Source of the DNA: Haloarcula marina
GTDB lineage: Archaea; Halobacteriota; Halobacteria; Halobacteriales; Haloarculaceae
Direction: 5' to 3'
DNA: 64,000 nt
Assembly (NCBI RefSeq): GCF_024218775.1
Contig: NZ_CP100405.1
Location: 62,001-126,000 of the forward strand
Within the stretch, counting starts at the first letter, position 1; each line of letters begins with the position of its first letter. The notes beneath the pieces were generated by a model. It saw only the letters and a program-made list of their open reading frames with translations. It was not told where the DNA came from and did not search any database. Of the stretch, positions 49,491 through 59,081 are shown piece after piece. Position numbers and translations under genes: made by a program.

Positions 49491-50652
49491 TGTGCGTCAA
49501 TACGTGGGCCACAGTGTGGGCGTCCGCGACGCCACCTTCATTGATGAGCAGCGCGGTGTTGGCGTCGGCCACTTGCCGCTCACCGGCCCGGTCGGTGAGC
49601 TGTTCGTAGGCTTCGATGGCCTGCAGCAGCCCGGTCGCCCCAATCGGGTGTCCGCGGGCCTTCAGTCCGCCGCTGGTGTTGATTTGGACGTCAGTCCAGC
49701 CCGCCGACCGGTCTCCGGGGTCCTCGACGGTCTCGATTCCACGACCCTTGGGAGCGAACTCGGCGGCCTCGGCCAGCAGTGCCTCGCAGACGGTGAAGGC
49801 GTCGTGGACTTCCGCGACGTCGATATCCGCGGCGTCCACGTCGGCATCCTCGTAGGCGGTCGAGGCAGCGACGTTCGCGCCCTCGACGAACGTCAGGTCT
49901 CGCTCCGCGACGGCGAGGTTGTTGGCCGCCGAGCCAACGCCTGCCACGTGGACTGCGTCGTGACGGCGCTGCAGGTCGGCCGCTACTTCGTCGTTCGCGA
50001 CGACGACGGCCGCGGCACCGTCGGTGACCGGCGCACAGTCGTACAGTTTCAGCGGAGGAGCGACATCGGGAGCGTCCATGACCGTCTCGACGTCGACTGC
50101 TTGCTGGAACATCGCCCGTGGGTTGGACGCCGCGTTTCGGTGGTTCTTTACGGCGATCCTGGCCAGGTCGCGTTCCGTCGCGTCGGTTTCGTGGAGGTAT
50201 CGCCGAGCGAGGAGGGCGTACGTGGCGGGCGCGGTGATCCCGGACCGCTGTTCCAGGGCCCGCTCGAAGGCGGCACCGAGCGCGTTGGTGGCCCCCTCGG
50301 TCCCGCCAGCGGTCATCTTCTCGACGCCGCAGGCCAGCACGGCGTCGTGGACGCCCGCCCGAACGTCGCGGACGGCGTTCTTGAGCGCGAGCGCACCGGC
50401 GGCCGCACACGCCTCGACGCGCTCCGCGGGGACGTTCCGCAACCCGGCCCACTCGGCCATGAGTGTCCCCTGCATGATCTGGTTCTCGTACCGCTCGGAC
50501 TGAGCGCCGACGTACAATCCGTCCACGACGTCGGCTGGGTCGGGCAGCCCCTCGAACGCCTCGGCTATGGCCCGAGAGAACAGGTCGCGGCCGGGCAGGT
50601 CCGTCTTGCCCAGCGGCGAGGAGCCGACCGCGATGAGATGCGCTGTAGCCAT
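49483..50652 (-). CDS. Thiolase family protein (SCP2-type acetyl-CoA acetyltransferase)
   Basis: A 389-residue thiolase. The nucleophile Cys82 lies in RVEACAAAGALAL, with VHDAFTVCE and GGLKARGHPIGATGL supplying the His and the oxyanion site. The ATG at 50652 (MATAHLIAVGSSPLGK) starts at the family N-terminus; a longer frame upstream is noise. It condenses or cleaves acyl-CoA with DUF35. In haloarchaea such pairs also occur outside the mevalonate pathway. Its divergent neighbour is an acyl-CoA ligase, which points to fatty-acid or branched-chain acyl-CoA metabolism. Confidence 0.87.
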   Translation of the reverse strand: MATAHLIAVGSSPLGKTDLPGRDLFSRAIAEAFEGLPDPADVVDGLYVGAQSERYENQIMQGTLMAEWAGLRNVPAERVEACAAAGALALKNAVRDVRAGVHDAVLACGVEKMTAGGTEGATNALGAAFERALEQRSGITAPATYALLARRYLHETDATERDLARIAVKNHRNAASNPRAMFQQAVDVETVMDAPDVAPPLKLYDCAPVTDGAAAVVVANDEVAADLQRRHDAVHVAGVGSAANNLAVAERDLTFVEGANVAASTAYEDADVDAADIDVAEVHDAFTVCEALLAEAAEFAPKGRGIETVEDPGDRSAGWTDVQINTSGGLKARGHPIGATGLLQAIEAYEQLTDRAGERQVADANTALLINEGGVADAHTVAHVLTHND

Positions 50653-50984
50653 CCTCTGAGAGTCCGCAACTGAGCGCATTAATAGTTCGTCCCGAAGCCC
50701 ACAACTCTCGACGCCGGGCAGTGAGTGGCAGTCCGAAACACATCTAGTCAGAAGTATGACCACTTCTACAGCGCCGATTGTGGATGCGTCTGGTCTCCCT
50801 GTGCGACCCCCGAACGGGAAATCCATGTCGTCGTCGAGAATTGATACCGCCCCCATTGAGGCATGAGACGCCCGTTTCGGGAGTATTCGAGCGCCGGTCA
50901 CGCGTAGTCACCGGGCACGAGCCACCGGGGAACGTCAGCGGGTGAGAAAGAAATTTACGTGCCACAGACACGTCTTGTCATACC
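50653..50984. other. Divergent promoter region, 0.33 kb
   Basis: No gene seen. A TATA-like AATTTAC at 50952-50957 lies 28-33 bases before the ligase ATG. Nothing else stands out. Confidence 0.35.
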
Positions 50985-52565
50985 ATGCATCGAGCGATGA
51001 CGACGCTCGACTTCCTCGACAGGGGGGTCGACGTCTACGGTGACGCCGTCGGTGTAATCGCCCACGACGGCACCGAGTACACGTACGCCGAGTTCGGCGA
51101 GCGAGTCGACCGAGCGGCGGCGGCACTTTCGACCATCGGCATCGAGGAGGGCGACCGCGTGGCGCTGCTCTCGCCCAACACACACTGGTTTCTGGAGACG
51201 CTGTACGCGATCAACGTCCTCGGGGCCATCTCGGTCCCGCTGAACTACCGGCTCATCGCCGACGACTACGAGTACATCCTCAACGACTGCGGGGCCCAGG
51301 CGGTCGTCGCCGACTACGAGTACGCTGAGAAAATCGAGGCGGTCCGCGACCAAGTACCCGCCACGGCGTTCGTCGCCAACCCGGCCGACCGCGTCGACGG
51401 CGACTGGCGCGACTACGAGTCACTCCTGGAAGAAGCCGACCCCGGAGGTGTCGAGCGTCCCGACATCTCCGAGGACGACCCCGCGACGATCAACTACACG
51501 AGCGGGACGACCGGCGACCCGAAAGGCGTGGTCCGGACCCACCGCACCGAACACTGGCACGCACTGATTACCACCCATCACACCGAGGTCAGGGACGACG
51601 ACGCCTACCTCTGGACGCTCCCGATGTTCCACGTCAACGGGTGGGGCTATCCCTACGTCATCACCGGCGTCGGCGGGACGCACGTCTGCCAGCGCCACTT
51701 CGACGCCGAAGGCGCCTTCGAGCGCATCCACGACCACGACGTGACTTATCTCTGCGGCGCGCCGACGGTGCTCGACTCGATGGTCGACCACTACGAGGAC
51801 AACGACATCGCAGCGACCGGTGACAAGCCGGTCAGAATCTCGACCGCGGCCAGCCCACCGCCCGAAGCCACCATCCGGACCGTCGAGGACGAACTCGGCT
51901 GGGACATCCTGCACGTCTACGGACTGACGGAGACCGGCCCGCTGATAACGACGAGCAACTCGCCGCGCCGGATCGAGAGCGAGGGCCGCTTCGCGGTCAA
52001 GACCCGCCAGGGCCACGCCATGCTCGGGACCGAACTACGTGTCGTCGACGAGAGCGGTGCCGACGTCCCCCGCGACGACGAGACGATGGGCGAAATCGTC
52101 GTCCGCGGCAACCAGGTCATGGACCGCTACTGGAACAAGCCCGAGCAGACCCGCGAGGCGTTCAGCAGCCGGGTCGACGGGTGGTTCCACACGGGCGACT
52201 TCGCCACTATCGACGAACTTGGGATGATCTCGATCAAGGACCGCAAGAAGGACGTCATCATCAGCGGCGGCGAGAACATCTCCAGCGTCGAGGTCGAGAA
52301 CGCCCTCTACGACCACCCCGACATCCGGCGCGTCGCCGTGATCGGCGTCCCCCACGAGAAGTGGGGTGAGACACCCAAAGCAATCGTCGTGCTCGAATCC
52401 GGCGCCGACCTCACCGAGGACGGAGTGATCGAGTTCGCACGCGACAACCTCGCACACTTCAAATGCCCGACCGTCGTCGAGTTTGTCGAGGACCTCCCCG
52501 AGACCTCGACAGGCAAAATCCGCAAAGTCGAACTCCGGGAGACCCACAGCGACCCTGTCGGGTGA
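50985..52565 (+). CDS. Acyl-CoA ligase (AMP-binding family)
   Basis: A 526-residue adenylate-forming enzyme. The P-loop is TINYTSGTTGDPKGV; later motifs are HVYGLTETGP, GWFHTGDFATIDELG, KDRKKDVIISGGENIS and the catalytic Lys near the C-terminus in PETSTGKIRKVEL. Medium- or long-chain acyl-CoA synthetases look like this; the exact acid is open. A second ATG at 50997 is possible, but 50985 suits the TATA distance. It is divergent from the thiolase/DUF35 pair. Confidence 0.88.
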   Translation: MHRAMTTLDFLDRGVDVYGDAVGVIAHDGTEYTYAEFGERVDRAAAALSTIGIEEGDRVALLSPNTHWFLETLYAINVLGAISVPLNYRLIADDYEYILNDCGAQAVVADYEYAEKIEAVRDQVPATAFVANPADRVDGDWRDYESLLEEADPGGVERPDISEDDPATINYTSGTTGDPKGVVRTHRTEHWHALITTHHTEVRDDDAYLWTLPMFHVNGWGYPYVITGVGGTHVCQRHFDAEGAFERIHDHDVTYLCGAPTVLDSMVDHYEDNDIAATGDKPVRISTAASPPPEATIRTVEDELGWDILHVYGLTETGPLITTSNSPRRIESEGRFAVKTRQGHAMLGTELRVVDESGADVPRDDETMGEIVVRGNQVMDRYWNKPEQTREAFSSRVDGWFHTGDFATIDELGMISIKDRKKDVIISGGENISSVEVENALYDHPDIRRVAVIGVPHEKWGETPKAIVVLESGADLTEDGVIEFARDNLAHFKCPTVVEFVEDLPETSTGKIRKVELRETHSDPVG

Positions 52566-53005
52566 GGCAGTCGACTCGTCCCGCCGTTCTCGACGGCTTC
52601 AGGCGACACCCTGACCGAATGGATCGCATCCCAACGACAGTCGGGAAACTATTCCTCGAACTGAAAATTATATCAATATCCCTGTAATCGCGAGTTTCTC
52701 CGAAACAGACGACGACGAGGAGAACCGGTTCGGCCAGACACAGACCGAGTACAAGGAGTGGGCCATCGAGCGGGTCCAGTAGCACCACACGACGACGGTC
52801 ACCTACACCGGCGACAACAACGTCACCTACAACATCTGGAGGCGTCCCGCGGGGAGTACGCCGAGATGCCGCTCCACGAGAAAGCGATGGAGAACAAATT
52901 ACTGGCCGGGAGAGCGTGGTCGCGACGCGGCTGCTCGTCGTCAGCCTGTTCGTGGGCGGCGGCATCATCTAGACCGACTTCACTGTTACCGGTCTCAGAG
53001 TGCCG
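52566..53005 (+). pseudogene. Decayed gene remnant, probably a membrane or transport protein
   Basis: Stretches of haloarchaeal coding-like sequence remain, but in different frames with stops: one reads SFSETDDDEENRFGQTQTEYKEW to a TAG at about 52782, another EYAEMPLHEKAMENKLLAGE, and a hydrophobic end (VVATRLLVVSLFVGGGII, TAG). The hydrophobic end and charged lead suggest a membrane protein fragment, but no family was recognised. Codon composition fits an old gene broken by frameshifts. Confidence 0.45.
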
Positions 53006-53854
53006 CTATCCGGTCGATTGATTTTGTTGAACCCGTTCAGCAACGGCTGACTCAAACGCTGACAGCGAGGCGACAAACTCATCATCGGAAAAGAGGTCGA
53101 CATACGATTCTCGGGCAACTTCCGAAACAAGCCGATTCCGCACCGCGTCGACCGTCAGTGACTGGTCATCCGCTTGCAGTGCTGCCACGATACGATTGAT
53201 TCGCTCGTCAGTAGCATACACCGCTGCCAACTCTGTAGCCGACCGAGAGGCGGGGGGAGACTGTGTCGTGGCTTCGTCAGCCCATGCTGTGGCACGCCCA
53301 CCGGATTTGTCGCGTATCAGCACGCCGACTGCGTGCCCATCTCGCCACTCTGACTGCGGGAATGCCGACTCGTGGTCGTACTGAGTGAAGTCAGCGTGTG
53401 CCGCCGCCAACTCTTTGTCGATAGCCGGTAACGTGGGCAAGCCCAGACGCTCGTATACACCAGTCGCCGAATCCGGGGGCAGGAATTTGCCTTGCCGACT
53501 GGACCACACGTCGACCCCCACGAAGGCTGGGACCTTCTGCCAGTCGAATTCGGTTCCCTCGTTTCGGGTCGCGAGTCCACAGAAGGTTACGTCGCTCGGG
53601 TCGTCCGTCGCCGCCGCCAGTGCTTCACGGTCCAGTCGGTCGTTGATGAGATTTGCCGCCCGACGGAATTGCGGCGGTACAGCTGCAGCCGTGTCGTAGG
53701 ACTGCCTGGCTGTGGCGAACGTCACGAAACCTGATGCGGCCACCTGGAACCGAAACTCCGCGCCAGTCGGGAGTTCCTCTACCCAGACGTGTCCGGAGAA
53801 CTCGGCATCATCGAGGGCCGGTGTGTCGGGACACTGCTTCACACTTAGACTCAC
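53006..53854 (-). CDS. RNA ligase-like protein, apparently without catalytic residues
   Basis: A 282-residue protein whose body parallels the haloarchaeal RNA-ligase family: HVWVEELPTGAEFRFQV, FVTFAT, FCGLATRNEGTEFDW, PAFVGVDVW, GKFLPPDSATGVYERLGLPTLPAI, WRDGHAVGVLIRDKSGGRA. But where active members have E-K-x-D-G at the adenylated lysine (motif I) this reads EELPTG; the FGE position reads CGL and the EGV position reads AVGV. So the nucleotidyl-transfer Lys and two Glu appear lost. The start is GTG. The role is unknown; it may bind RNA ends or have become a structural or regulatory protein. The family call is from memory of conserved positions. Confidence 0.55.
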   Translation of the reverse strand: MSLSVKQCPDTPALDDAEFSGHVWVEELPTGAEFRFQVAASGFVTFATARQSYDTAAAVPPQFRRAANLINDRLDREALAAATDDPSDVTFCGLATRNEGTEFDWQKVPAFVGVDVWSSRQGKFLPPDSATGVYERLGLPTLPAIDKELAAAHADFTQYDHESAFPQSEWRDGHAVGVLIRDKSGGRATAWADEATTQSPPASRSATELAAVYATDERINRIVAALQADDQSLTVDAVRNRLVSEVARESYVDLFSDDEFVASLSAFESAVAERVQQNQSTG

Positions 53855-53986
53855 ATTCCGTGTGGTCGTAAAGGGATGGACTGAGCCAGCTGGATTTGAT
53901 GAACGATAGTCCAGACGTGTTTGCTCGGAACAGCCACAGGGTACTTAGGACGAGAATGCCACTGTGTGCTCACCGAAACTGCTGCG

Positions 53987-54403
53987 TCACCTGTGACCAG
54001 TATTGATTCGGGGATTCGTATACCAGTACGCCCAGAGGATTAGGACGCCCTGCAGTGGTAGCCGTGCCCACCGGATGAGTTCTGACGGATCGCCGCCGCC
54101 GGGCACTCCTTCGATGACGAGACCACTGGTAGCCATGTAGATGTTCGCAGGAAAGATCGTTATGAGCAACGCAACCGTCGCCCACGCTGCGTATTTTCTC
54201 GTTTGTGGGAGCAATACCCCGATGCCCACAGCGATTTCGGCGAGCCCGGACAGATAAACCAGCAAGAGTGCTGCTGGGAATATCGGCGGGACAATTTGGA
54301 CGTACAACTCTGGGACGACGAAATGGAGGAGTCCAGCAACGATGTACAATGGCCCCATCACGTAGAGCAACGGGCGTTTGAACTGCGCCAAACGAGCAGA
54401 CAT
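53987..54403 (-). CDS. DoxX-family membrane protein
   Basis: A 138-residue protein with four membrane helices, MGPLYIVAGLLHFVVP, ALLLVYLSGLAEIAVGIGVLL, YAAWATVALLITIFPANIYMA and LPLQGVLILWAYWY. Tyr-rich helix ends and HFVVPELY match DoxX/DUF417-type proteins, in some bacteria linked to sulfur or oxidative stress. It is isolated; function unclear. Confidence 0.75.
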   Translation of the reverse strand: MSARLAQFKRPLLYVMGPLYIVAGLLHFVVPELYVQIVPPIFPAALLLVYLSGLAEIAVGIGVLLPQTRKYAAWATVALLITIFPANIYMATSGLVIEGVPGGGDPSELIRWARLPLQGVLILWAYWYTNPRINTGHR

Positions 54404-55850
54404 TCAATGCCGAATCGTGCCTCCACGCGTGAACCAGTTTTGGGGAGGGGGCGGCCATCGACGAACGTCAATGTGGACGGATTTGCGTCGTCTTGGCCCA
54501 CCTGTCGTTTGGACTCCACTCCGCTCTGCCCTCGACCGTGACGCCGCCCCGCCGCGTGTCGGACTATCGCCCACCGTTACGGGAAACGCCGGGACGCCGC
54601 CCTCGCCGGATGCACTGGGGCCACCTCCTGACTCTCTCCGCGTGCCCCACGCCGCATTCGCTTCCTGCTCCTCGCGGCGACAATGAGGGCAACAGCCACG
54701 CCTCGATGCGTTCTCTCTGTGTGTGGTCGGTTAGGGGACGAGGCCCGACTGTGGAAATCGTGCGCGGTTGGGTCCGGTGGAACGAAAGGGCACTCCCGAC
54801 GCCGCCACCGCCGACGCCACGCCCGCCGGGTCGTAGCCCCCGCTCACGGCGCTCCTGTGGCGCTCGTGGTCCCGGCCCCCTGGTGGCAGAGACGTCGTCG
54901 CCCTCCTGCCCCTCGCGGCCCTCTCCACGGGCCACGCCGGACGAAACCCGGCGGGCCGGGCAGTATCAGTACCGCCGCCACCTGTGGGACTCGCACCACT
55001 CACCGGGCCTGCAGGGTCTGCGCTACCACACTACGGACACCACTTCGGGGCCGGCCACTCTCTCCGGTCCCTGTGCCTGATCCACCTCCTGCACCGGCGC
55101 TCGCCGGCCACGGGACCGCTTCGCCGCGCCGTTGCCTCCCACGCTCTGCGCTCGCGCGTCGCCGACGTGGTTCCTCAACACCGCAACCTCCGGCTTGCGG
55201 CAACAACAGGGACAGCCTCCGCCCCCCGTCCGACTCGCTGCGCCGCCGCCGAAGCGACTGCCCCGGACAGGCCCCATGCTGGTCCGGGGCTACTCCCCTC
55301 GCCTCGGTCATACCGCTCGGCCACGGAGTAGCGGGTCCATAGCGCACCTGCCTGTCGACGTATCGAACCGCACTTCCAGAGGCCCGCGGCGCTCACACCC
55401 CACCTTCGAGGTCGCGTAGCCCCACTCACTATCCACGGTCACTCTGCCTCTGCCTGTCCACTCTGCATAGGCACACTCACTATCCACTCTCTCGGTCTCG
55501 GTGTCTGTTCACTCCTACGTACACACTTCCGCTGTCCCCGGTCGCGTAACACCCCTGCTGTCTCGGCGGCGCTTCTGCAGACTCTCCCCCTGCCGGTATA
55601 GACCTCGCTCACTCCCACTGTCTCTCTCAGACCTTGCGGAGTCGCCGCGGCGCTCATAGACACTCCGTAATCCATGCTGTTACTGGCCCTATCAGAGTCA
55701 CCTAGACGTACCGCACTCACCGCACATTGAAGTTCATCCGCTGTTCTCATATCGAACTTCTCAATCCTTCCCTTTCGGGGTGACCCCCCTCCCCTCGAAT
55801 CTCATCCGCGATGGGGGTCCCCCCCCCCTCTATAGGTGTCGTTCGGGTTG
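54404..55850. other. C-rich 1.4-kb stretch without a convincing gene
   Basis: The plus strand is unusually rich in C and poor in A, with many GC-rich inverted pairs such as GCCGGAC..ACCCGGC near 54938-54955 and GGCCGG near 55050 and 55101. Several open frames exist in all directions but their translations are Arg/Pro/Gly-rich and low in complexity, unlike haloarchaeal proteins with their Asp/Glu excess. CACTCACTATCCAC is found twice, at 55423-55436 and 55474-55487. Further on, GGGGTGACCCCC near 55777 and a run GGGGGTCCCCCCCCCC near 55813-55827 could form hairpins. It may be a structured RNA, a replication or integration site, or a decayed element. Confidence 0.4.
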
Positions 55851-55856
55851 AACGGA

Positions 55857-55907
55857 ATCAAATAGCCATCAACTCTTAGAGACGGGAAAGTTATCAAATA
55901 GCATCAA
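55857..55907. promoter_or_regulatory. Direct repeat just before the winged-helix gene
   Basis: ATCAAATAGCCATCAA at 55857-55872 and ATCAAATAGCATCAA at 55893-55907 are spaced 36 bases apart. The second ends 13 bases before the ATG at 55921. They are probably operator sites for the encoded DNA-binding protein. Confidence 0.5.
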
Positions 55908-55920
55908 ATTATCTCTTGAT

Positions 55921-56502
55921 ATGGGACGAGATCTCGGACTTGATCGCAACGCTGAACGCATGCTGGTAATGCTCGCTGACGACGGCCCGCTGAAGACGTC
56001 GGCACTACGGGAGCGGCTCGAACTAAAGAAGAATCAGGCCGTGAACTATCGTGGAAAGCGTGTGCTTGGCGGTGGTCGCGACGACGATGATCCAGCACTG
56101 GGGTTCGTCCAGAATGACGGCGATGGGATGGGCACATCGACAGAACTCACTTGGTGGCTAACGGAGTTGGGGCAGGAGTGGGTGCGTCAGCATCGCGACG
56201 ACCTCGAATCTCCTCAGGATGCGAAAGAGGCTGTCGAGTTAGTTCGTGAGTTGCAGGACGAGATCGATTCACTACGTGGGCGGATCCAGCAGGCCGAAGG
56301 AAAGGTCTCTCAACTTGGCAGGAGTCCAGTTAAATCCAAAGAGGGTTTCTCTAAATCGGAGTTAAATAGTACTGGAAAAAATTCACACGATATACACAGA
56401 TTAAAATACGATATAAGAAGTATTAAAAGGAAAAACGAACAGTTTGGAAAACGGCTGTCGAATATAGAGGACATATTGCTCGATCCTGAGCGCGAGCGTT
56501 GA
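55921..56502 (+). CDS. Winged-helix/coiled-coil protein, plasmid- or virus-like
   Basis: A 193-residue protein. Residues 10-90 form a winged helix: LDRNAERMLVMLADDGPLKTSALRERLELKKNQAVNYR, then a polar wing. Residues 100-190 are mostly coiled coil (AKEAVELVRELQDEIDSLRGRIQQAEGK and IHRLKYDIRSIKRKNEQFGKRLSNIED). Proteins like this often sit on haloarchaeal plasmids and integrated elements. The 3' half is AT-rich, which differs from the flanking genes and suggests transfer. It has a repeat pair upstream (55857-55907). Confidence 0.7.
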   Translation: MGRDLGLDRNAERMLVMLADDGPLKTSALRERLELKKNQAVNYRGKRVLGGGRDDDDPALGFVQNDGDGMGTSTELTWWLTELGQEWVRQHRDDLESPQDAKEAVELVRELQDEIDSLRGRIQQAEGKVSQLGRSPVKSKEGFSKSELNSTGKNSHDIHRLKYDIRSIKRKNEQFGKRLSNIEDILLDPERER

Positions 56503-56692
56503 TCCGTGGGAATGCACGGTATCCTACATTTTAGTGGAAAATGAATAATTTATACATACGACTAGAGCCTCAGGAGGTGCACCCGAGATCAGCATTTGTG
56601 CCCGTGTCTCAACTATGAACGGTGTAGCCACGTGGCTTCAAACTCGCGACACTCGGATTCGATAATGATCTGGAATTAACAGAGATTGCAAG

Positions 56693-57097
56693 TCACTCGA
56701 ATATAGGGAGACGAAGGTACGATCCGCTAGATCGGTCTGGGATCTCGGTATATCCAGACATCAGGTCCATCATTCGTTCGCCATATTCTATTCCATCGAC
56801 GGTACGAACAGGTATTGTCGCGGGGATTGTCCCATCAAAAATTGGTTCCTGGTCTTCGAGAGAGTCGTAGTCTTCTTGAACCAGAATAATGTCGACGTCA
56901 CTTGGGTTCTCGCCAGCTCTATCAATTGGTTTGTCTGGGTTGGCAAAACTACCTGTGAGCCATACGCTGTGTACTCCACTCCAGTCAGTAATCCTCAGAT
57001 TTGCTTGAACGTGTTCGGCGATGAGGTCGAGATCTAATTGACTTGGATCTACTCCCATCGATGTCTCAGTATCTTCGCCTTGAGGGTATATACTCAT
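56693..57097 (-). CDS. Nucleotidyltransferase-like protein (MNT type)
   Basis: About 134 residues. VWLTGSFANPDKPI, then SDVDIILVQEDY provides the G-S and D-x-D of minimal nucleotidyltransferases, with a longer loop than usual between. Such proteins act as antitoxins in MNT/HepT pairs or modify nucleotides. ATG options are 57097, 57103 and 57058. A HepT remnant lies in the same direction at 61505-61839, too far to be a normal partner. Low GC, as its neighbours. Confidence 0.6.
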   Translation of the reverse strand: MSIYPQGEDTETSMGVDPSQLDLDLIAEHVQANLRITDWSGVHSVWLTGSFANPDKPIDRAGENPSDVDIILVQEDYDSLEDQEPIFDGTIPATIPVRTVDGIEYGERMMDLMSGYTEIPDRSSGSYLRLPIFE

Positions 57098-57272
57098 ATA
57101 CATACTGGCTGGCAGTTCACAACTCAAGACATTCAAAATTGTAATAGCACAAAATATTTCGTGATGCTCGTAACCCCCTCTCTTTCTCTCTCAATATGGT
57201 CGGGTACTCTCAATGAGTGTCTAAATAATGTTAATTATCTACTTATACTGTTATCACTGGCCAGATTGACCG

Positions 57273-59081
57273 ATGTATATGGAAACACCCTACACTCGCT
57301 TTGGGAAAACGACCTATCTGAGTGCGATTTTCGACGACACTATTTGGGAGATCGGATCACCCCTCGCGGTCGAGAATCCGTATCCGGGTATCGTGACGTT
57401 CCAATCGGCCCCAGAGCCTGAATCGAACCGATTCATAACAAAAAAGAGAACGAGCCCAGTCATCAGCACTGGTGAGTTCGTCGAACAATTTACATATTCA
57501 CCGACGCTGGGCGTCTGGGAAGTCATTGGCGATGAGACAGCGGTGCTGTGGTTGGTTGCCGATGAGCCGACGAGAGATTGGCCCTGGGCAGTGTATAACG
57601 CTGTTAGCGAAACGGTAGCAGACACTGTTGGGATGTCACTTGAGCGGGTTAGCAAACTGCTCAACAGTACTGTAACACGGTTAACAGAGAAGACGATTGA
57701 TTTGGGTCCAGTCAGACAACTAGACGGTAGCCGCCACCGTTTTCACCGACGCGGCTATCTATGGACCGTTGAGACCGTCGAGCGCACGAGTCTCGAATCG
57801 TTCATACGGTGGAACTTTCTCAACCACCACAAGCGAAAGGGGAGCGAAGAGCCGATCGACGAGGCGATACTCAGTGGGTTGCGACAAATGGCCAGCCAAC
57901 TGCGAACAGAGGCTGCGATCGTCGAACGATTGGCGTCACCAGGTGACGATATCGTCGAACACCGTAATTCGCCGTTCGTTTCCATTGCGTACCCGACCGA
58001 TACGCATCGACCTGAGACGAACGTTGCCGTCTCAGCTGACACAGAGAGAACCGAAACCAAACTGAACCCGATCCAGACAGATATCGGTGCAGCCATCGAA
58101 GGTGTCGATAGTGCACAGGACATCGATATTGTCCAGTCTTCAGTCGGGATCTGTAGTCGACCAAGCGATGTGATCGATATTGGTGAGAATATGGACACTG
58201 GGCCCGTTCGTGTCGGAGCTGACCGGTGGCAGCGAGCGTCCGAAGCAGAACTCGAATCGATGTCTCGGGAAAACTATATGCCACTCCGTCGGTTCCTCGT
58301 CACACGGCTCGGCATCAGCCAGTCTGAGCCAGAATTTGACCGGATCTCATATCGATTGCACGAGTACCTCACTGCGACTGACAGCATCCAGTCGGCAGGA
58401 ACCCTGAGTAACGTTCGTCAGGATCTGCGAAGGCGAACAAACGAAGTCCCGACTCCACTCATGCACTGGAGCGGTGTGACTGGCCTGCTCGATATTGCTG
58501 CACTTGAGACACCTGACTTCTTTGTGGCATTGCCATACAGTTATTCATTGGAGGCGGCGGTTGACCGACTACGCGAGCATCACGAGACCGTTCGTCAGCT
58601 CTGTCGTGGTTGTGGAACATACTTCGAGATTGAGCCGGAAGCTCCTTCTTGGACCTGTGAGCGGTGTTGTTCGGACGCGACGCCGACGATCAACCGAACC
58701 GCAGTCTCGCCATTCGGTGCTGAACAAACAGAGTATTGTTACATTTGTCTTTCACCGGTCGCGCCGGACCAATTGCAACGGCACCATCTCGTCCCTCGCG
58801 ATGTCTTTGAAGATGCGCGCACCAGGGACGACCCGGCCAATACGGTCACCGTTCACGCGACGAAGTGTCCGGGGCATGCACACGCGATTTCCCATCAAGC
58901 GTTGGACGCAGATATCGATCGGGCATGGAACCAGCAGTCGGTCGAACACGAGCCAGCGCGGTGGTTCAATCTGCCACATCTGGTCTGGGTACTGCACGAA
59001 CTCGGCGACGAGATGGCGCCTCCAACCCGACAGCGAGTGATTGAGGTCATCTATCGCATGTGGACCGAACAGTTCCAATGA
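57273..59081 (+). CDS. Large HNH-motif, zinc-ribbon protein, coupled to NurA-like nuclease
   Basis: A 602-residue protein. Residues 1-440 have no recognised fold. A zinc ribbon follows: Cys444, Cys447 (CRGCGTYF), Cys462 and Cys465 (CERC). Then an HNH-like nuclease centre has CYICLSPVAPDQ (Cys489, Cys492), RHHLVPRDVF (His504, His505), Asn523 and CPGHAHAIS (Cys532, His535, His537). The next gene begins inside its stop (ATGA, 4-base overlap), so they are made together. A DNA endonuclease or DNA-binding role is likely; defence against viruses or element mobility are both possible. Not a known named family to me. Confidence 0.7.
   Translation: MYMETPYTRFGKTTYLSAIFDDTIWEIGSPLAVENPYPGIVTFQSAPEPESNRFITKKRTSPVISTGEFVEQFTYSPTLGVWEVIGDETAVLWLVADEPTRDWPWAVYNAVSETVADTVGMSLERVSKLLNSTVTRLTEKTIDLGPVRQLDGSRHRFHRRGYLWTVETVERTSLESFIRWNFLNHHKRKGSEEPIDEAILSGLRQMASQLRTEAAIVERLASPGDDIVEHRNSPFVSIAYPTDTHRPETNVAVSADTERTETKLNPIQTDIGAAIEGVDSAQDIDIVQSSVGICSRPSDVIDIGENMDTGPVRVGADRWQRASEAELESMSRENYMPLRRFLVTRLGISQSEPEFDRISYRLHEYLTATDSIQSAGTLSNVRQDLRRRTNEVPTPLMHWSGVTGLLDIAALETPDFFVALPYSYSLEAAVDRLREHHETVRQLCRGCGTYFEIEPEAPSWTCERCCSDATPTINRTAVSPFGAEQTEYCYICLSPVAPDQLQRHHLVPRDVFEDARTRDDPANTVTVHATKCPGHAHAISHQALDADIDRAWNQQSVEHEPARWFNLPHLVWVLHELGDEMAPPTRQRVIEVIYRMWTEQFQ

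Noticed and set aside
54483-55429. Long open frames on both strands in the C-rich tract
   Set aside because: Translations are Arg/Pro/Gly-rich, overlap each other in several frames and lack the acidic composition of haloarchaeal proteins; they follow from a lack of stop codons in GC-rich DNA.
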